Part shown: piece by piece, positions 7,856-17,636 of the stretch | Layout of the letters: every line of letters starts with the position of its first letter | Position numbering within the stretch: position 1 is the stretch's first letter | DNA from: JBDIVL01 sp039794405 | GTDB lineage: Bacteria; Planctomycetota; Brocadiia; Brocadiales; Brocadiaceae | Length of the DNA stretch: 64,000 nt | NCBI GenBank assembly: GCA_039794405.1 | Contig: JBDIVL010000016.1 | Span: 1 to 64,000 of the forward strand | Reading direction: 5' to 3' | Notes under the pieces: generated by a model | Told to the model about the DNA's origin: nothing | What the model saw: only the letters and a program-made list of their open reading frames with translations | Databases searched by the model: none | Program-made: the position numbers and the translations under genes

Positions 7856-9607
7856 ATGAAAGTGTTGTTATTATTCCCTCCATCCTGGCATCCCTCCCAG
7901 CCCTATCTCAGTTTACCATCCTTAACGGCATTCTTACGACAGAATGGCATTCATAATGTCGTGCAGAGGGACTTGAACATTGAGTTATTGGATATACTCC
8001 TTACCAGGAAGACCTGTAACGAATTTTACCAGAGGATTATTGATGAATTAAGGTATAATGAGGAGACTCCAGGAAATTCTCCATATTATCAGGAAAAGTA
8101 TCAGGCCTTACATGAAGCGGCAGAGGTACTTCCCGAAATAATGGATAAAATCGAACCTGCAAAAGACGTCTTGAGGTCGGAGGACTTCTATGATCTTGAA
8201 AGGTACATGGAAAGTATCCATACCATCAATGAATCCCTCAGAGTTATGTCTGCGCTCTATTATCCTTCATCATTGAGTGCACTCAATAATAATATGCGGT
8301 ATTCCGTGTACTCCTCGCAAGAAATTTTGAGTGCTATGGATGATGAAAAAGAAAATATCTTCCTCTATCTTTATAAAAGTCAGATTCTCTCTTCTATTCT
8401 CGAATTTTCCCCGGATTTAGTGGGGATTTCCATTACCAATACCTCTCAAATTGTTCCTGGCTTGACGTTAGCGAAATTGATAAAGGATCAAAATAAGGAA
8501 ATTCATGTTACTGTGGGCGGGAGCGTTTTTACAAAGCTCATTGAAAATTTGCGAAGAGTGGATACGCTGTTTTCAATCATAGACAGCTTTATCGTTTTTG
8601 AGGGGGAACATGCCCTGCTGGAACTTGCAAGACAGGTGAGTGGCAAGAGGGATTTTAAGAAAGTACCTAATTTGATTTATCGGGAGAACCATGAAACGAA
8701 GATCAATGAGCCATTCTATACAGAAGACCTGAACACGTTGCCTACGCCGGACTTTGATGGACTTCCATTAAAACTGTATCACGCCCCCGCAACCGTTTTA
8801 CCTGTACAAACGTCGCGGGGGTGCTATTACAGGAAATGCACCTTCTGTAATTTGCATCTTGACCATAGGAACTTTCGTTTACGTCAAACAGCATTGCTTA
8901 TGAAAGATATCCATACCCTTTCTCAAAAGTACCATACACCATATTTCTTTTTTACCGATGAATCTGTACCCGTGAATACATTGCGGGATATATCTCAAAA
9001 TCTCCTGGAAAATCAATGGAATATAAAATGGATGGGAGGGGTGCGGTTTGAGAATGCCCTTGATAGTGATTTGTTGAGGACGATGTCGAAGTCCGGGTGC
9101 CAAAAGTTGGTATTTGGTTTGGAATCATACAACCAGCGGGTACTGGATTTAATGAAAAAGGGAATAAGGGCTGAAGCTGTGAAAAGAATATTAGATGAAT
9201 GCTTGCGAGTAAGCATATCATTTCATCTTTACATCATTGTTGGGTTTCCGACAGAAACTGAAAAGGAGGCGCTGGAGACACTTGATTTTGTACTTCGTAA
9301 GGAATATCTCGATTCGTTTGGTTTCTCATGTTTACCGTCCCTCTTCGGAATGGAGAAGGATTCTCCAATTACCTATGACCCTGCAGGATACGGGTTAAAA
9401 AGTTTAAAAGCACTGAAAAGTGAAGATTTGGGATTAGGTTATTTTTACGAAGTGGAGCAGGGGATGTCTCCGGAAGAGTCGGAGCAGATGTATCATTACT
9501 TCATCGGGAGGTTAAGTGATGTGCTTTGTCCATTTCCTTATAATTATTCTTTATCAGACGGATTGTTATATATTACCCGGATAAAACAAAAAAATGCTCT
9601 CGCTTAG
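7856..9607 (+). CDS. B12-binding radical SAM protein
   Basis: Encodes 583 aa. The N-terminus MKVLLLFPP followed by a Rossmann-like domain is the cobalamin-binding part, and the radical-SAM cluster motif CYYRKCTFC (Cx3Cx2C) lies near residue 325. These enzymes do difficult methylations or rearrangements on natural products, lipids or cofactors; this one's substrate is unknown. I start at ATG 7856, preceded by AAAGGTG, rather than at the upstream ATG 7829 that lies inside the repeat arm. It overlaps the start of the next gene, a sensor kinase, by 14 bases, so the two are translationally coupled. Confidence 0.88.
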   Translation: MKVLLLFPPSWHPSQPYLSLPSLTAFLRQNGIHNVVQRDLNIELLDILLTRKTCNEFYQRIIDELRYNEETPGNSPYYQEKYQALHEAAEVLPEIMDKIEPAKDVLRSEDFYDLERYMESIHTINESLRVMSALYYPSSLSALNNNMRYSVYSSQEILSAMDDEKENIFLYLYKSQILSSILEFSPDLVGISITNTSQIVPGLTLAKLIKDQNKEIHVTVGGSVFTKLIENLRRVDTLFSIIDSFIVFEGEHALLELARQVSGKRDFKKVPNLIYRENHETKINEPFYTEDLNTLPTPDFDGLPLKLYHAPATVLPVQTSRGCYYRKCTFCNLHLDHRNFRLRQTALLMKDIHTLSQKYHTPYFFFTDESVPVNTLRDISQNLLENQWNIKWMGGVRFENALDSDLLRTMSKSGCQKLVFGLESYNQRVLDLMKKGIRAEAVKRILDECLRVSISFHLYIIVGFPTETEKEALETLDFVLRKEYLDSFGFSCLPSLFGMEKDSPITYDPAGYGLKSLKALKSEDLGLGYFYEVEQGMSPEESEQMYHYFIGRLSDVLCPFPYNYSLSDGLLYITRIKQKNALA

Positions 9608-12600
9608 ATCCATAAAAACCAAATTAATAGTAATATTTTTATTATGTTTATTTGTGCCGTTGTTGTTGCTGCGCTTTATGGCATTTCCTAAGGCACAAAA
9701 GGATTTAGAAGAGGCTTTAATAAGAAATTTAGAGGGAGTAAAGCAAAAACAGGTAGAGATTTTAAAGATGTGGTTTGAGGAAAGAAGGCATGATGCAAAG
9801 GTTGTTAGTAAAAATATTTCTACTATATTGGGACGGGGTATACGTGATGAAGATGGTAATTTTCTCAAACTCTATGATTATATTGATATGCTAAAAAAGG
9901 ATCATGAACATCTGGGCGTTTGTATAACCTCAACGGATGGAACTGTAGTGGTTGCCACTGAAAAGGGATGGGTTGGTTCCAATATTATCGGTTCCGATTA
10001 CTGCAGGGAGGCCTTGAACGGGAGTATCTTTATATCCAAGATTCAGCCATTTGTTTGGACAGGAAGTGAGAATCGGAAGGCCGACAGCAGTGGTCCAACA
10101 ATGTTTATATCTGCCCCGCTTACAGATCCTAATAATGTTACCATAGGGGCAGTTGTTCTCAGAGTTGATCCTGTAACCCTGAGTGAAATTATGAGAAGTG
10201 CAAAATTGGGAAAGACAGGTGAGACCTTTCTCATGAACAGAGAAGGTTTTATGTTGACAGAGTCGCGATTTGCGGGTGAGATGAAAAAGGCAGGTCTGAT
10301 TCAACGAAGGACGACATTGGAATTAAGGGTAGTAAATCCTCGCACAGGATTGCTTACAGATGGAGCACAAAAATGCCTGAGTTCTCAGGACGGGTATGAT
10401 ACAGAAGGCTATATAAATTATGATGGTACGAAGGTTTTAGGTGCATGGTGCTGGATTCCCGAATATGACTGTGGCTTGATTGCACAAATTAATATCCGGG
10501 AGGGATACGAAGCCGCATATGGCCTAAAAAAGTTTGTTCTTTCAATGTTGTTGGTATTGGCATTTCCTTTGACGCTGTTTGCATTCTATCTTGGCAAAAG
10601 GATTTCTGCCCCTATTTTGAACATAACGGAGGCGACAAAAAAGATAACAAGTGGCGAACTTGGCCAACGGGTGAAAGTTCGAGGCAAAAGTGAGATCAGT
10701 GAACTGGCACATGCGTTTAATGTAATGGCTGAGGCCCTGGAGGAAAAAACGGTTACCTTAAGGGATTATACAACCGGTCTCGAGAATATGGTGAAAGAAA
10801 GAACCCTTAAGCTGCAGTCTGCAACGAATTTTTTGAACAGTATCCTGGCGGGTTCTACTGAATATTCGATTATTGCTGAAGATTTGGAGGGGAATATCCT
10901 TGCGTTTAATAAAGGGGCGAATCTGATATATGGCTATAGACCAGAAGAGGTGGTTGGAATAGCCAATGTAAGAATGCTTCATACCGAAGAGGATGTAAGA
11001 TCGGGACTGGTAGACCGTATTTTGGAGGAGGCACGCAAAACAGGCCGGTACGAGGGAGAGGTAATAAGAAAGAGAAAAAATGGTGAAGTTTTTGCCGCCC
11101 ACGTTACTTTTACATTACGGCGTGACGAGAATGGTCAACCAATTGGTTTTGTTGTAATATCCAAGGATATCACGAAAGAGAAGCTGATAACGCTTGAAAA
11201 AGAGATTGTAAACAATATTAATAAAATGATCGCCTCTGGCCTGGAAATTAAAGAGGTTTACAAGAATATTTATATTGAGCTGAGGCGCATGATCAATTTT
11301 ACCTGGTTAGGTGTCGCATGCTTTATCGATGGAGTGAAAATTACAGAGGATTCCAATATTGTTGAAGGTGTATTATGCACAAATTGGTTGAATATTCCCG
11401 GCAATTCTTTTGGTGCAACGGCGCAGGGCGCTACTATTAGGAGAGGTGTATCTGTCTGTGTCACTGACACATCAGAGGGGAAGTATTTGATTGATAGAGA
11501 ATTATATAAAAAAGGTATCTATTCTTACCTCTGTTCTCCTTTAAAGTCGAAAGGTATTACTATTGGAACGATTACGCTGGGAAGTAATAAACAAAATGCC
11601 TTTACGGAAATACATATCAGCCTGTTAAACCAAATTATTCCACAATTGGCGATTGCTATTGAAAATACAAAGCTTTTTGTATCCATAAGAGAATCAGAAA
11701 AAAAATATAGAGATCTCGTGGAGAACGCACCGGAGATGATTCATGAGATTAGTCCTGAGGGAAAATTTATTCACGTAAACAGGACGGAATTAAATAAATT
11801 AGGATATTCTCTTGAGGAAATGAGACAGATGACACTTGAGGATATTGTTCCGGATAAGTATCGGGAAGAAATAAGGAGGCATATTAAACGGATTACGGAG
11901 GCAGGGGTCAGTGAACTAGAGACAGTGTTTTTAACAAAATCCGGAAAGGAAATTCATGTCGAGATCAATGGTACAGGCCTTTATAACAAGGCAGGGGAGT
12001 GTATTTGTACAAGGGCATTTGTAAGAGATATTACAGAAAGAAAGAAGATGGAAGAGCAGATGCGCCGATCGGAGAAGTTAGCATCTATGGGTGAACTGGC
12101 CGCAGCAATAGCACATGAGATCAGAAATCCGTTGGGGGCAATATGCAACTCAGTTGGAATTTTAGATACACATTTGAAACTGGCAGGTCAGGATAAGGAT
12201 TTATTAGAGATGATTGTAGATCAATCAGAGAGACTGGACCGGATTATCACCGATTTCTTAACGTTTGCCCACCCCAGAGAACCTTCTTTTTCTTTACAGG
12301 ATATTCGGGAGGTGATCAAAAGTACTATTTTCCTTTTAGAACAGGATGGCCGATATACGGATCGGGTAGAGATAAAAGAAATCTACGAGAGCATACTGCC
12401 AAAGGTTTATATTGATATGGATTTAATCCACCAGGTATTTTGGAATTTATTTATAAACGCCCTGGATGCCATGCCTAACGGCGGGCAGATCAGAATAACA
12501 GTAAGAAAAGCAACGTTATTTCTCAGAGACGCGGTAGAAATTGTAATATCGGATACCGGGACGGGAATATCATTGAAGGAGTTAAGTAAGATATTTGAAC

Positions 12601-12827
12601 CTTTTTATACTACGAAATCGGAAGGAACCGGTTTAGGTCTTTCTGTAGTTCAGCAGATTATTGATGATCATGGCGGTACTATCGATGTAAAGAGCGATGA
12701 AGGCAAGGGAACCACTTTTTATATTAAGCTGCCTGTTGGGAGCGAAAAAGAGGTTGTATATCCTGGCGTAGCGGAGCCGCAACCAAAATTTTTATCCACG
12801 GAGATCGGGAGACCTTTCATCGATTAA
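9594..12827 (+). CDS. Multidomain sensor histidine kinase (Cache-HAMP-PAS-GAF-PAS-HisKA)
   Basis: Encodes 1077 aa. Order: transmembrane segment 1 near residues 8-28, periplasmic Cache sensor to about 310, transmembrane segment 2 near 315-340, HAMP to about 395, PAS near 415-525, GAF near 535-700, PAS near 705-815, HisKA with phospho-acceptor His841 in AHEIRNP, and HATPase with the N box, DTGTGI and GTGLGLS. It should phosphorylate the NtrC-type regulator 218 bases downstream. The Cache region is clearly related to that of the kinase-less protein at 44862-46268 (shared AFPKA, LGKTGE and GAWxW blocks). The last codons fall inside a dispersed tag repeat (12757-12788). Confidence 0.93.
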   Translation: MLSLRSIKTKLIVIFLLCLFVPLLLLRFMAFPKAQKDLEEALIRNLEGVKQKQVEILKMWFEERRHDAKVVSKNISTILGRGIRDEDGNFLKLYDYIDMLKKDHEHLGVCITSTDGTVVVATEKGWVGSNIIGSDYCREALNGSIFISKIQPFVWTGSENRKADSSGPTMFISAPLTDPNNVTIGAVVLRVDPVTLSEIMRSAKLGKTGETFLMNREGFMLTESRFAGEMKKAGLIQRRTTLELRVVNPRTGLLTDGAQKCLSSQDGYDTEGYINYDGTKVLGAWCWIPEYDCGLIAQINIREGYEAAYGLKKFVLSMLLVLAFPLTLFAFYLGKRISAPILNITEATKKITSGELGQRVKVRGKSEISELAHAFNVMAEALEEKTVTLRDYTTGLENMVKERTLKLQSATNFLNSILAGSTEYSIIAEDLEGNILAFNKGANLIYGYRPEEVVGIANVRMLHTEEDVRSGLVDRILEEARKTGRYEGEVIRKRKNGEVFAAHVTFTLRRDENGQPIGFVVISKDITKEKLITLEKEIVNNINKMIASGLEIKEVYKNIYIELRRMINFTWLGVACFIDGVKITEDSNIVEGVLCTNWLNIPGNSFGATAQGATIRRGVSVCVTDTSEGKYLIDRELYKKGIYSYLCSPLKSKGITIGTITLGSNKQNAFTEIHISLLNQIIPQLAIAIENTKLFVSIRESEKKYRDLVENAPEMIHEISPEGKFIHVNRTELNKLGYSLEEMRQMTLEDIVPDKYREEIRRHIKRITEAGVSELETVFLTKSGKEIHVEINGTGLYNKAGECICTRAFVRDITERKKMEEQMRRSEKLASMGELAAAIAHEIRNPLGAICNSVGILDTHLKLAGQDKDLLEMIVDQSERLDRIITDFLTFAHPREPSFSLQDIREVIKSTIFLLEQDGRYTDRVEIKEIYESILPKVYIDMDLIHQVFWNLFINALDAMPNGGQIRITVRKATLFLRDAVEIVISDTGTGISLKELSKIFEPFYTTKSEGTGLGLSVVQQIIDDHGGTIDVKSDEGKGTTFYIKLPVGSEKEVVYPGVAEPQPKFLSTEIGRPFID
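12757..12788 (+). repeat. Short tag repeat inside the kinase 3' end
   Basis: TAGCGGAGCCGCAACCAAAA, with upstream TATCCTGGCG, encodes part of the kinase C-terminal tail (GVAEPQPK). Copies lie at 5766-5797 and 18511-18540, each at an ORF border. Confidence 0.65.
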
Positions 12828-13045
12828 CGATGGAAGCAGAAATAATTAAGAGGTACTTAGGTGTTATTCGTGGTTGTTCATAGTACCTATGAATGCTTGC
12901 TTTAAGGTTACGGCTGAGGTTTTTGCTTAGCCTTAACTTTGCCCCTTTTTAATATTTCTTCATGTCTTTCGTGGATAGAAAAAGACTTCCTAAAGAATTT
13001 CTTACAGAATAATACTATGTAACCTTAATTATAGGATAATGAAGT

Positions 13046-14452
13046 ATGGAAGACGGTAAAATCCTTGTTGTTGAAGATCAGGATGCCATGAGAGAATCCC
13101 TCGTGATTGCCTTTAGAGATGAAGGGTATCAGGTCGAAGGTGTGTCAAGTGGAGAAGAGGCGATTCAAAAATTATGTGATAATAACATATATGATCTGGT
13201 TGTTACGGATCTGAAAATGAAAAAAGTAGATGGTCTGGAAGTACTTAAGGCGGCAAAGACCGGAAATCCATCCACAGAAGTGGTGCTGATTACTGCTTAT
13301 GGTACAATTAGCACTGCAGTTCAGGCGATTCGGGATGGGGCCTACGATTATGTGACGAAGCCATTTCGTCATCAGGAAATTTTAAAAGTTGCAAAAAAGG
13401 CGATTGAAAAGAAGTGCCTGAAAGATAGGGTCAGATATCTGGAAGGTGAGATTAGGGAGAAATATAAATTTGAGGGTATTGTGGGTAATTCCACTGCTAT
13501 GCTGGAGGTGCTCAAAGTAACGTCACATGTTTGTCGTACGGAAAGTACCGTTCTGGTAACGGGGGAAAGTGGGACTGGGAAAGAATTGATTGCAAGGGCC
13601 ATTCATTATAACAGCCCTCGAAAAGAAGGTCCATTTGTTGTAATTAATTGTGGTGCGTTACCTGAAAATTTACAGGAAAGTGAATTATTTGGACATGTGA
13701 GAGGTGCCTTTACTGGTGCCATCAGGGATAAGGTTGGGTTATTTCAGCAGGCACAAAAGGGAACAATCCTGCTGGATGAGATTGGCGAGACTTCGCTCTC
13801 TACCCAGGTGAAACTCTTGCGGTTCCTCCAGGATGGAGAGATCCGTCCTGTTGGAGCAAATAAGGCAATATATGTGGATGTGAGGACTATAGCTGCTACC
13901 AATGAGAATTTGGAGAAAGCCGTTGAATCAGGGAGGTTTAGAAAAGACCTGTTTTACCGGATCAACGTGATACGCATTCATCTTCCCCCATTAAGAGAAC
14001 GAAGGGAAGATATCCCCCTTTTAGTTGAATATTTTTTAGAGAAGGTTATGGAAAAATTGCAAAAGGGGAAAAGGGCGTTTTCCAAAGAAGCAATGCATGC
14101 ATTAATGAATTACGATTGGCCTGGTAATATCAGAGAACTGCAAAATATCATAGAAAGGGCCGTTGCCCTATCGAAAAACGAGATAATAGAGGTAAATGAA
14201 CTTTTGATCCCTGTAGAGGGATTTACGGCAGCAGTGATAAATCCGTTCGAGGATGAAAAGAGGAAATCGTTCATTGTGACAACCCTTGCAGAGCAGGAGA
14301 AAAACGCTATCATCGATGCCCTGAATAAATACGATGGCAATCAGACAAAGGTGGCACAGATACTTGGAATATCAACAACAACGCTATGGAGAAAGATTAA
14401 AAGATATAAGATTAAACCACAGCATGAAATCCCGGATGACATCAATGAGTAA
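13046..14452 (+). CDS. NtrC-family sigma-54-dependent response regulator
   Basis: Encodes 468 aa. Residues 1-120 are a receiver with acceptor Asp55 in VVTDLKM. The AAA+ activator domain has Walker A GESGTGKE, the sigma-54-contacting loop GAFTGA and the DEIGE Walker B. The C-terminal Fis-type helix-turn-helix ends NQTKVAQILGISTTTLWRKIK. It activates transcription with RNA polymerase-sigma-54; rpoN is in this window at 54204. Its partner is most likely the kinase just upstream. Targets are not visible, but the gene is followed 23 bases later by the ABC-like membrane protein. Confidence 0.96.
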   Translation: MEDGKILVVEDQDAMRESLVIAFRDEGYQVEGVSSGEEAIQKLCDNNIYDLVVTDLKMKKVDGLEVLKAAKTGNPSTEVVLITAYGTISTAVQAIRDGAYDYVTKPFRHQEILKVAKKAIEKKCLKDRVRYLEGEIREKYKFEGIVGNSTAMLEVLKVTSHVCRTESTVLVTGESGTGKELIARAIHYNSPRKEGPFVVINCGALPENLQESELFGHVRGAFTGAIRDKVGLFQQAQKGTILLDEIGETSLSTQVKLLRFLQDGEIRPVGANKAIYVDVRTIAATNENLEKAVESGRFRKDLFYRINVIRIHLPPLRERREDIPLLVEYFLEKVMEKLQKGKRAFSKEAMHALMNYDWPGNIRELQNIIERAVALSKNEIIEVNELLIPVEGFTAAVINPFEDEKRKSFIVTTLAEQEKNAIIDALNKYDGNQTKVAQILGISTTTLWRKIKRYKIKPQHEIPDDINE

Positions 14453-14475
14453 TTTCCTGCTGAAACGATTTATCT

Positions 14476-16329
14476 ATGAAAATAAATAATTATTTGCAGT
14501 CACAACTGAATAAATTTCTCAACACCTTCTACCAGTATCGCTCTGTTCTCGGGTGGTTGATTGGAGATTCTGTCTTGAGGTTTAGGAGAGAGTCATTTCT
14601 TATTCTTTTTACGGGTTTCTTCGGCGTTTCTTTTCAGATATTGACCATTGGTGTGGTTCTTTATTATGCGAAAGCAATGGAAAAAGGCGCTTCAATAAAC
14701 GTAGTCTTTTATGAGTTTAATGTTCGCACTTCCGTTGTGTTTCTTCTCATGTGCGGCCTTGTTATTTTATTTTCTCTCTTACTTGCCGCATGGTTAACCT
14801 ATTTTTCCAGAACAAAAAGCCTTGCGTTACGGAGAAAATACGAAGAGCTTTGCTCAAAAAGAATTTTTATCCTATTTGGTTCTAGCTTTAAAGTATGGAC
14901 ACCATTTGAACAAGATTTTAGTTGTGATAAAGTTATATCGAAACTCGCGAGAAGAGACGCCAGGTTTTGCGGAAGGGCGTTGTGGATGCTTATGGACTTT
15001 GTAATACCCTTCGTTACGTTTCTGGTATCAATAGGAGCTTTATTATACATAAACTCCTTTTTAACATTCTTGATTTTTTTTCTCATCGGGATTTCTGCCA
15101 TATTTCTCTACAAAGTAAGTATTATGGCGGCTAAAAATTCTTCATTAATGGAAAGGTTTTCTAAGCCGGCAAACAGGGAATACTTACAGGTAATCAGGAG
15201 ACAAAAAACAATTGCCGTTTCATCACAGGAAGATGAATTATGGCTGGAAAATAATTTTTTTTCCTCAGGTGCTCCAAAGAAGTTCTTAGATGCGTATATG
15301 GGGCGGTTAAAAACATTGGAATACAGTCATTTAATCAGCAATATCCTGTTTGCTGCGGCAGTATTCATGATCTTACTCATTCTCGGGGAAAAAACTATTT
15401 TTGAAGGACATGGATGGGAGAAACTTATTGTGTATTTATTGGCCCTGCGTTATATGATAACGAATGTGAAACAAATAAATACAAAGGTAACAAGTATTAA
15501 CCGGTTTTATCCGCAGCTAAAGAGGTATTTTCAATTCCTTGATGCTACAATACGTTTGCAGAAAAAAGAAAAAGGAATACAACCTCCAAAGTACTCTTTG
15601 CTGGTATCTGCAAATCCTGCTATGGAAGGCACGCTAGAGAGCTTCGACATAAAAGAAGGAAACAGGATCAGCATTATTAGCCCGATTATGTTAAACCGTT
15701 ATACCTTAGCTTTTTTGTTAGACTCTATGCTGGGTTCCTCGCAAGATGCAGTAAAATATGCGCTGGGTTCCGCACTGTTTGTTACTTCAAGATATAAAAA
15801 TTATCCAAGGCGTTCATTAAAAGAATCATTTGGCTTTCCATCGTATTACAGTTCCAGTGACTTAAGAAAAGATCTGGAACAAATAGGGCTATGGGAAAAA
15901 TATAAAGAGCAGGTATCTGATAACTTCGAATCTCCTATGCATACAGAGGTTTGGAAACATGTTGAACCTGATATAAAGTTTACATTGGTAATGTTGAATG
16001 CTTTACAATCCGATCATCAATGGCTCGTTATAGAAGAAAAAGGATTCGGTTTCCTTTCGGATGCCGCACGTAAATTTTTTCTTGACCAGCTTTCAAAGAG
16101 GATAACAGTAATTGTTTTCAATGAAGATGTAACATCGATAGGGCTATACCAGGAGGACATTATTGCTGTAATTACACAGGGTAAGATTATTGGATTAGGA
16201 TACATTGATTGGTTTAGAAAGAATCAGGATATAATCAAAGATATCTTTCATCAGGATAAACGTAAATTTCCGGACAAAGACCGTCCGGATATCGATCCTG
16301 ATGATGATTTCGATGATGATGAAATTTGA
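14476..16329 (+). CDS. ABC-exporter-like membrane protein with degenerate ATPase domain
   Basis: Encodes 617 aa. Five or six hydrophobic helices between residues about 38 and 305 resemble an ABC exporter membrane domain. From about 375 the layout of a nucleotide-binding domain can be followed, but its key motifs are gone: the Walker A position reads SPIMLNRYTLAF with no GxGKS, no LSGGQ signature precedes the Walker-B-like WLVIEE, and the switch His region reads IVFNEDVTS. The end of the domain still reads IIAVITQGKIIGLG like a normal one. The C-terminus is a very acidic tail (DDDFDDDE). It probably cannot hydrolyse ATP. It sits between the two-component pair and the sulfotransferase-glycan cluster. 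Confidence 0.7.
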   Translation: MKINNYLQSQLNKFLNTFYQYRSVLGWLIGDSVLRFRRESFLILFTGFFGVSFQILTIGVVLYYAKAMEKGASINVVFYEFNVRTSVVFLLMCGLVILFSLLLAAWLTYFSRTKSLALRRKYEELCSKRIFILFGSSFKVWTPFEQDFSCDKVISKLARRDARFCGRALWMLMDFVIPFVTFLVSIGALLYINSFLTFLIFFLIGISAIFLYKVSIMAAKNSSLMERFSKPANREYLQVIRRQKTIAVSSQEDELWLENNFFSSGAPKKFLDAYMGRLKTLEYSHLISNILFAAAVFMILLILGEKTIFEGHGWEKLIVYLLALRYMITNVKQINTKVTSINRFYPQLKRYFQFLDATIRLQKKEKGIQPPKYSLLVSANPAMEGTLESFDIKEGNRISIISPIMLNRYTLAFLLDSMLGSSQDAVKYALGSALFVTSRYKNYPRRSLKESFGFPSYYSSSDLRKDLEQIGLWEKYKEQVSDNFESPMHTEVWKHVEPDIKFTLVMLNALQSDHQWLVIEEKGFGFLSDAARKFFLDQLSKRITVIVFNEDVTSIGLYQEDIIAVITQGKIIGLGYIDWFRKNQDIIKDIFHQDKRKFPDKDRPDIDPDDDFDDDEI

Positions 16330-16712
16330 ATACTCTCTCTGCGATTTATCTCCACACACGAGTTAAGCTTTAAAAGTAGGCAGGATTGTATAGTAGTCGG
16401 CTATCAGCCTTCAGTTTCTGCCTGATAGCTGACTACTGATAGCTTGCGATTTATTTTATCGGTAGCTTCGCCTCGCCAGGCAATTACTTGAAATTGTGTT
16501 GAGTAAATCCATGCATGTACAGTTTTGAGTTGTATTCATGCATCTTTTTTTGGTATATCTATTTCATTTGAAAAGTCAGCATCTTCATAAACGTTTGGCT
16601 TTAGGTGACAGTTCGTGAGAAAAGAGGGACAGGGGAGTACCAGTATTCATTTTAAGCAGGCAGAACTGTTCGTTTTATCCTTTAAACTTCAGAAAAATCA
16701 ACTACAAGCATT
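16330..16712. other. Gap upstream of the glycan cluster
   Basis: A 383-base gap. An inverted repeat fills 16392-16437; the remainder shows no gene. The promoter of the sulfotransferase cluster should be here. I looked for a sigma-54 TGGCAC-N5-TTGC box because an NtrC-type gene is nearby and did not find one. Confidence 0.4.
16392..16437. repeat. Inverted repeat, GCTATCAG family
   Basis: AGTAGTCGGCTATCAG and CTGATAGCTGACTACT form a 16-bp stem with one G-U pair around a loop containing CAGTTTCTGC. A related element, in the opposite orientation and with the same loop word, is at 46313-46365. No T-run follows. Confidence 0.65.
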
Positions 16713-17585
16713 ATGTTTCCGGATTTTTTATGTATTGGAGCGCAAAAAGCAGGCACTGGTTGGCTCTTTAAAAATTTAAAAAGTCATCCTGAAATTTGGA
16801 TACCACCTGTTAAAGAGATTCATTACTTTAATTTGTATCAATATTATCCTTATTCCCTTTTCCGTTTTCTCTTTTTTAGAATATGGCGTAGGCAACTCGT
16901 AATAAGGATTAAGCAGAATCGTTTTTGTAATAATTTACATAATGCAAGGTGGAATCTTAATTTCTTTTTTAAACCCCATACGATAAGATGGTACAAGTCT
17001 ATATTCGAACCTGGAAGGAAGAGAAAAACAGGAGATATCACTCCTGCCTATTCAACATTAAGTTTGCACCAGGTGGCATATATTCACAAGATTATGCCAG
17101 ATGTAAAGATTATTTTCTTCATGCGTAACCCCATAGATCGGGCGTGGTCACACATGAGAATGTGGGCAAAACAAGGTATTTTTAGCATAGAGGATGAAAA
17201 ACAGATTTTTAATAAAATTAGGTCAAAAAGTCAAATGTTACGAGGTGATTATCTTCAGATACTTCGTAATTGGGAAAATTATTATCCAAAAGAGCAAATT
17301 TTCATTGGTTTTTTTGAAGAAATCTCGGAGTGTCCTGAAGAGCTTTTGTTTAGGCTGTACAGATTTTTGGGTATTAGTTCTGCATCGGAATTTATACCAA
17401 AAACAATATATAAGAAAAGCCATGTGGGTATGAAGGTTTCGATGCCACCGAGAATTGCCTTTTTTTTAGCAAATATATATTATAATGATATAGTTGAACT
17501 TAATAAACTTTTTGGAGGGTATACAGAAAACTGGCTCTGTTATACGAAAAAACTCCTGAATACTAAACCAAATTTACTTGTTTAG
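16713..17585 (+). CDS. PAPS-dependent sulfotransferase
   Basis: Encodes 290 aa. Transfers sulfate from PAPS to an acceptor, here probably a glycan. The 5'-phosphosulfate loop is IGAQKAGTGWLF at residues 7-18, and the 3'-phosphate motif is IIFFMRNPIDRAWSH near 130-145. No signal peptide is present, so it acts in the cytosol. It is first in the plus-strand glycan cluster, 127 bases before a second sulfotransferase. Confidence 0.9.
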   Translation: MFPDFLCIGAQKAGTGWLFKNLKSHPEIWIPPVKEIHYFNLYQYYPYSLFRFLFFRIWRRQLVIRIKQNRFCNNLHNARWNLNFFFKPHTIRWYKSIFEPGRKRKTGDITPAYSTLSLHQVAYIHKIMPDVKIIFFMRNPIDRAWSHMRMWAKQGIFSIEDEKQIFNKIRSKSQMLRGDYLQILRNWENYYPKEQIFIGFFEEISECPEELLFRLYRFLGISSASEFIPKTIYKKSHVGMKVSMPPRIAFFLANIYYNDIVELNKLFGGYTENWLCYTKKLLNTKPNLLV

Positions 17586-17636
17586 AAATACTTCCAGAAT
17601 TTCTCACGTAGTATTACAAAAAGGTATCAAAAAATC

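Noticed and set aside
12895..12960. GGCTGAG/CTTAGCC hairpin after the first kinase as a terminator
   Set aside because: Short stem with a G-U pair and no clean T-run directly after it; kinase and regulator are likely to be co-transcribed.
16440..16712. Sigma-54 promoter for the glycan cluster
   Set aside because: Searched by eye for TGGCAC-N5-TTGC because NtrC-type genes are close; no acceptable match.
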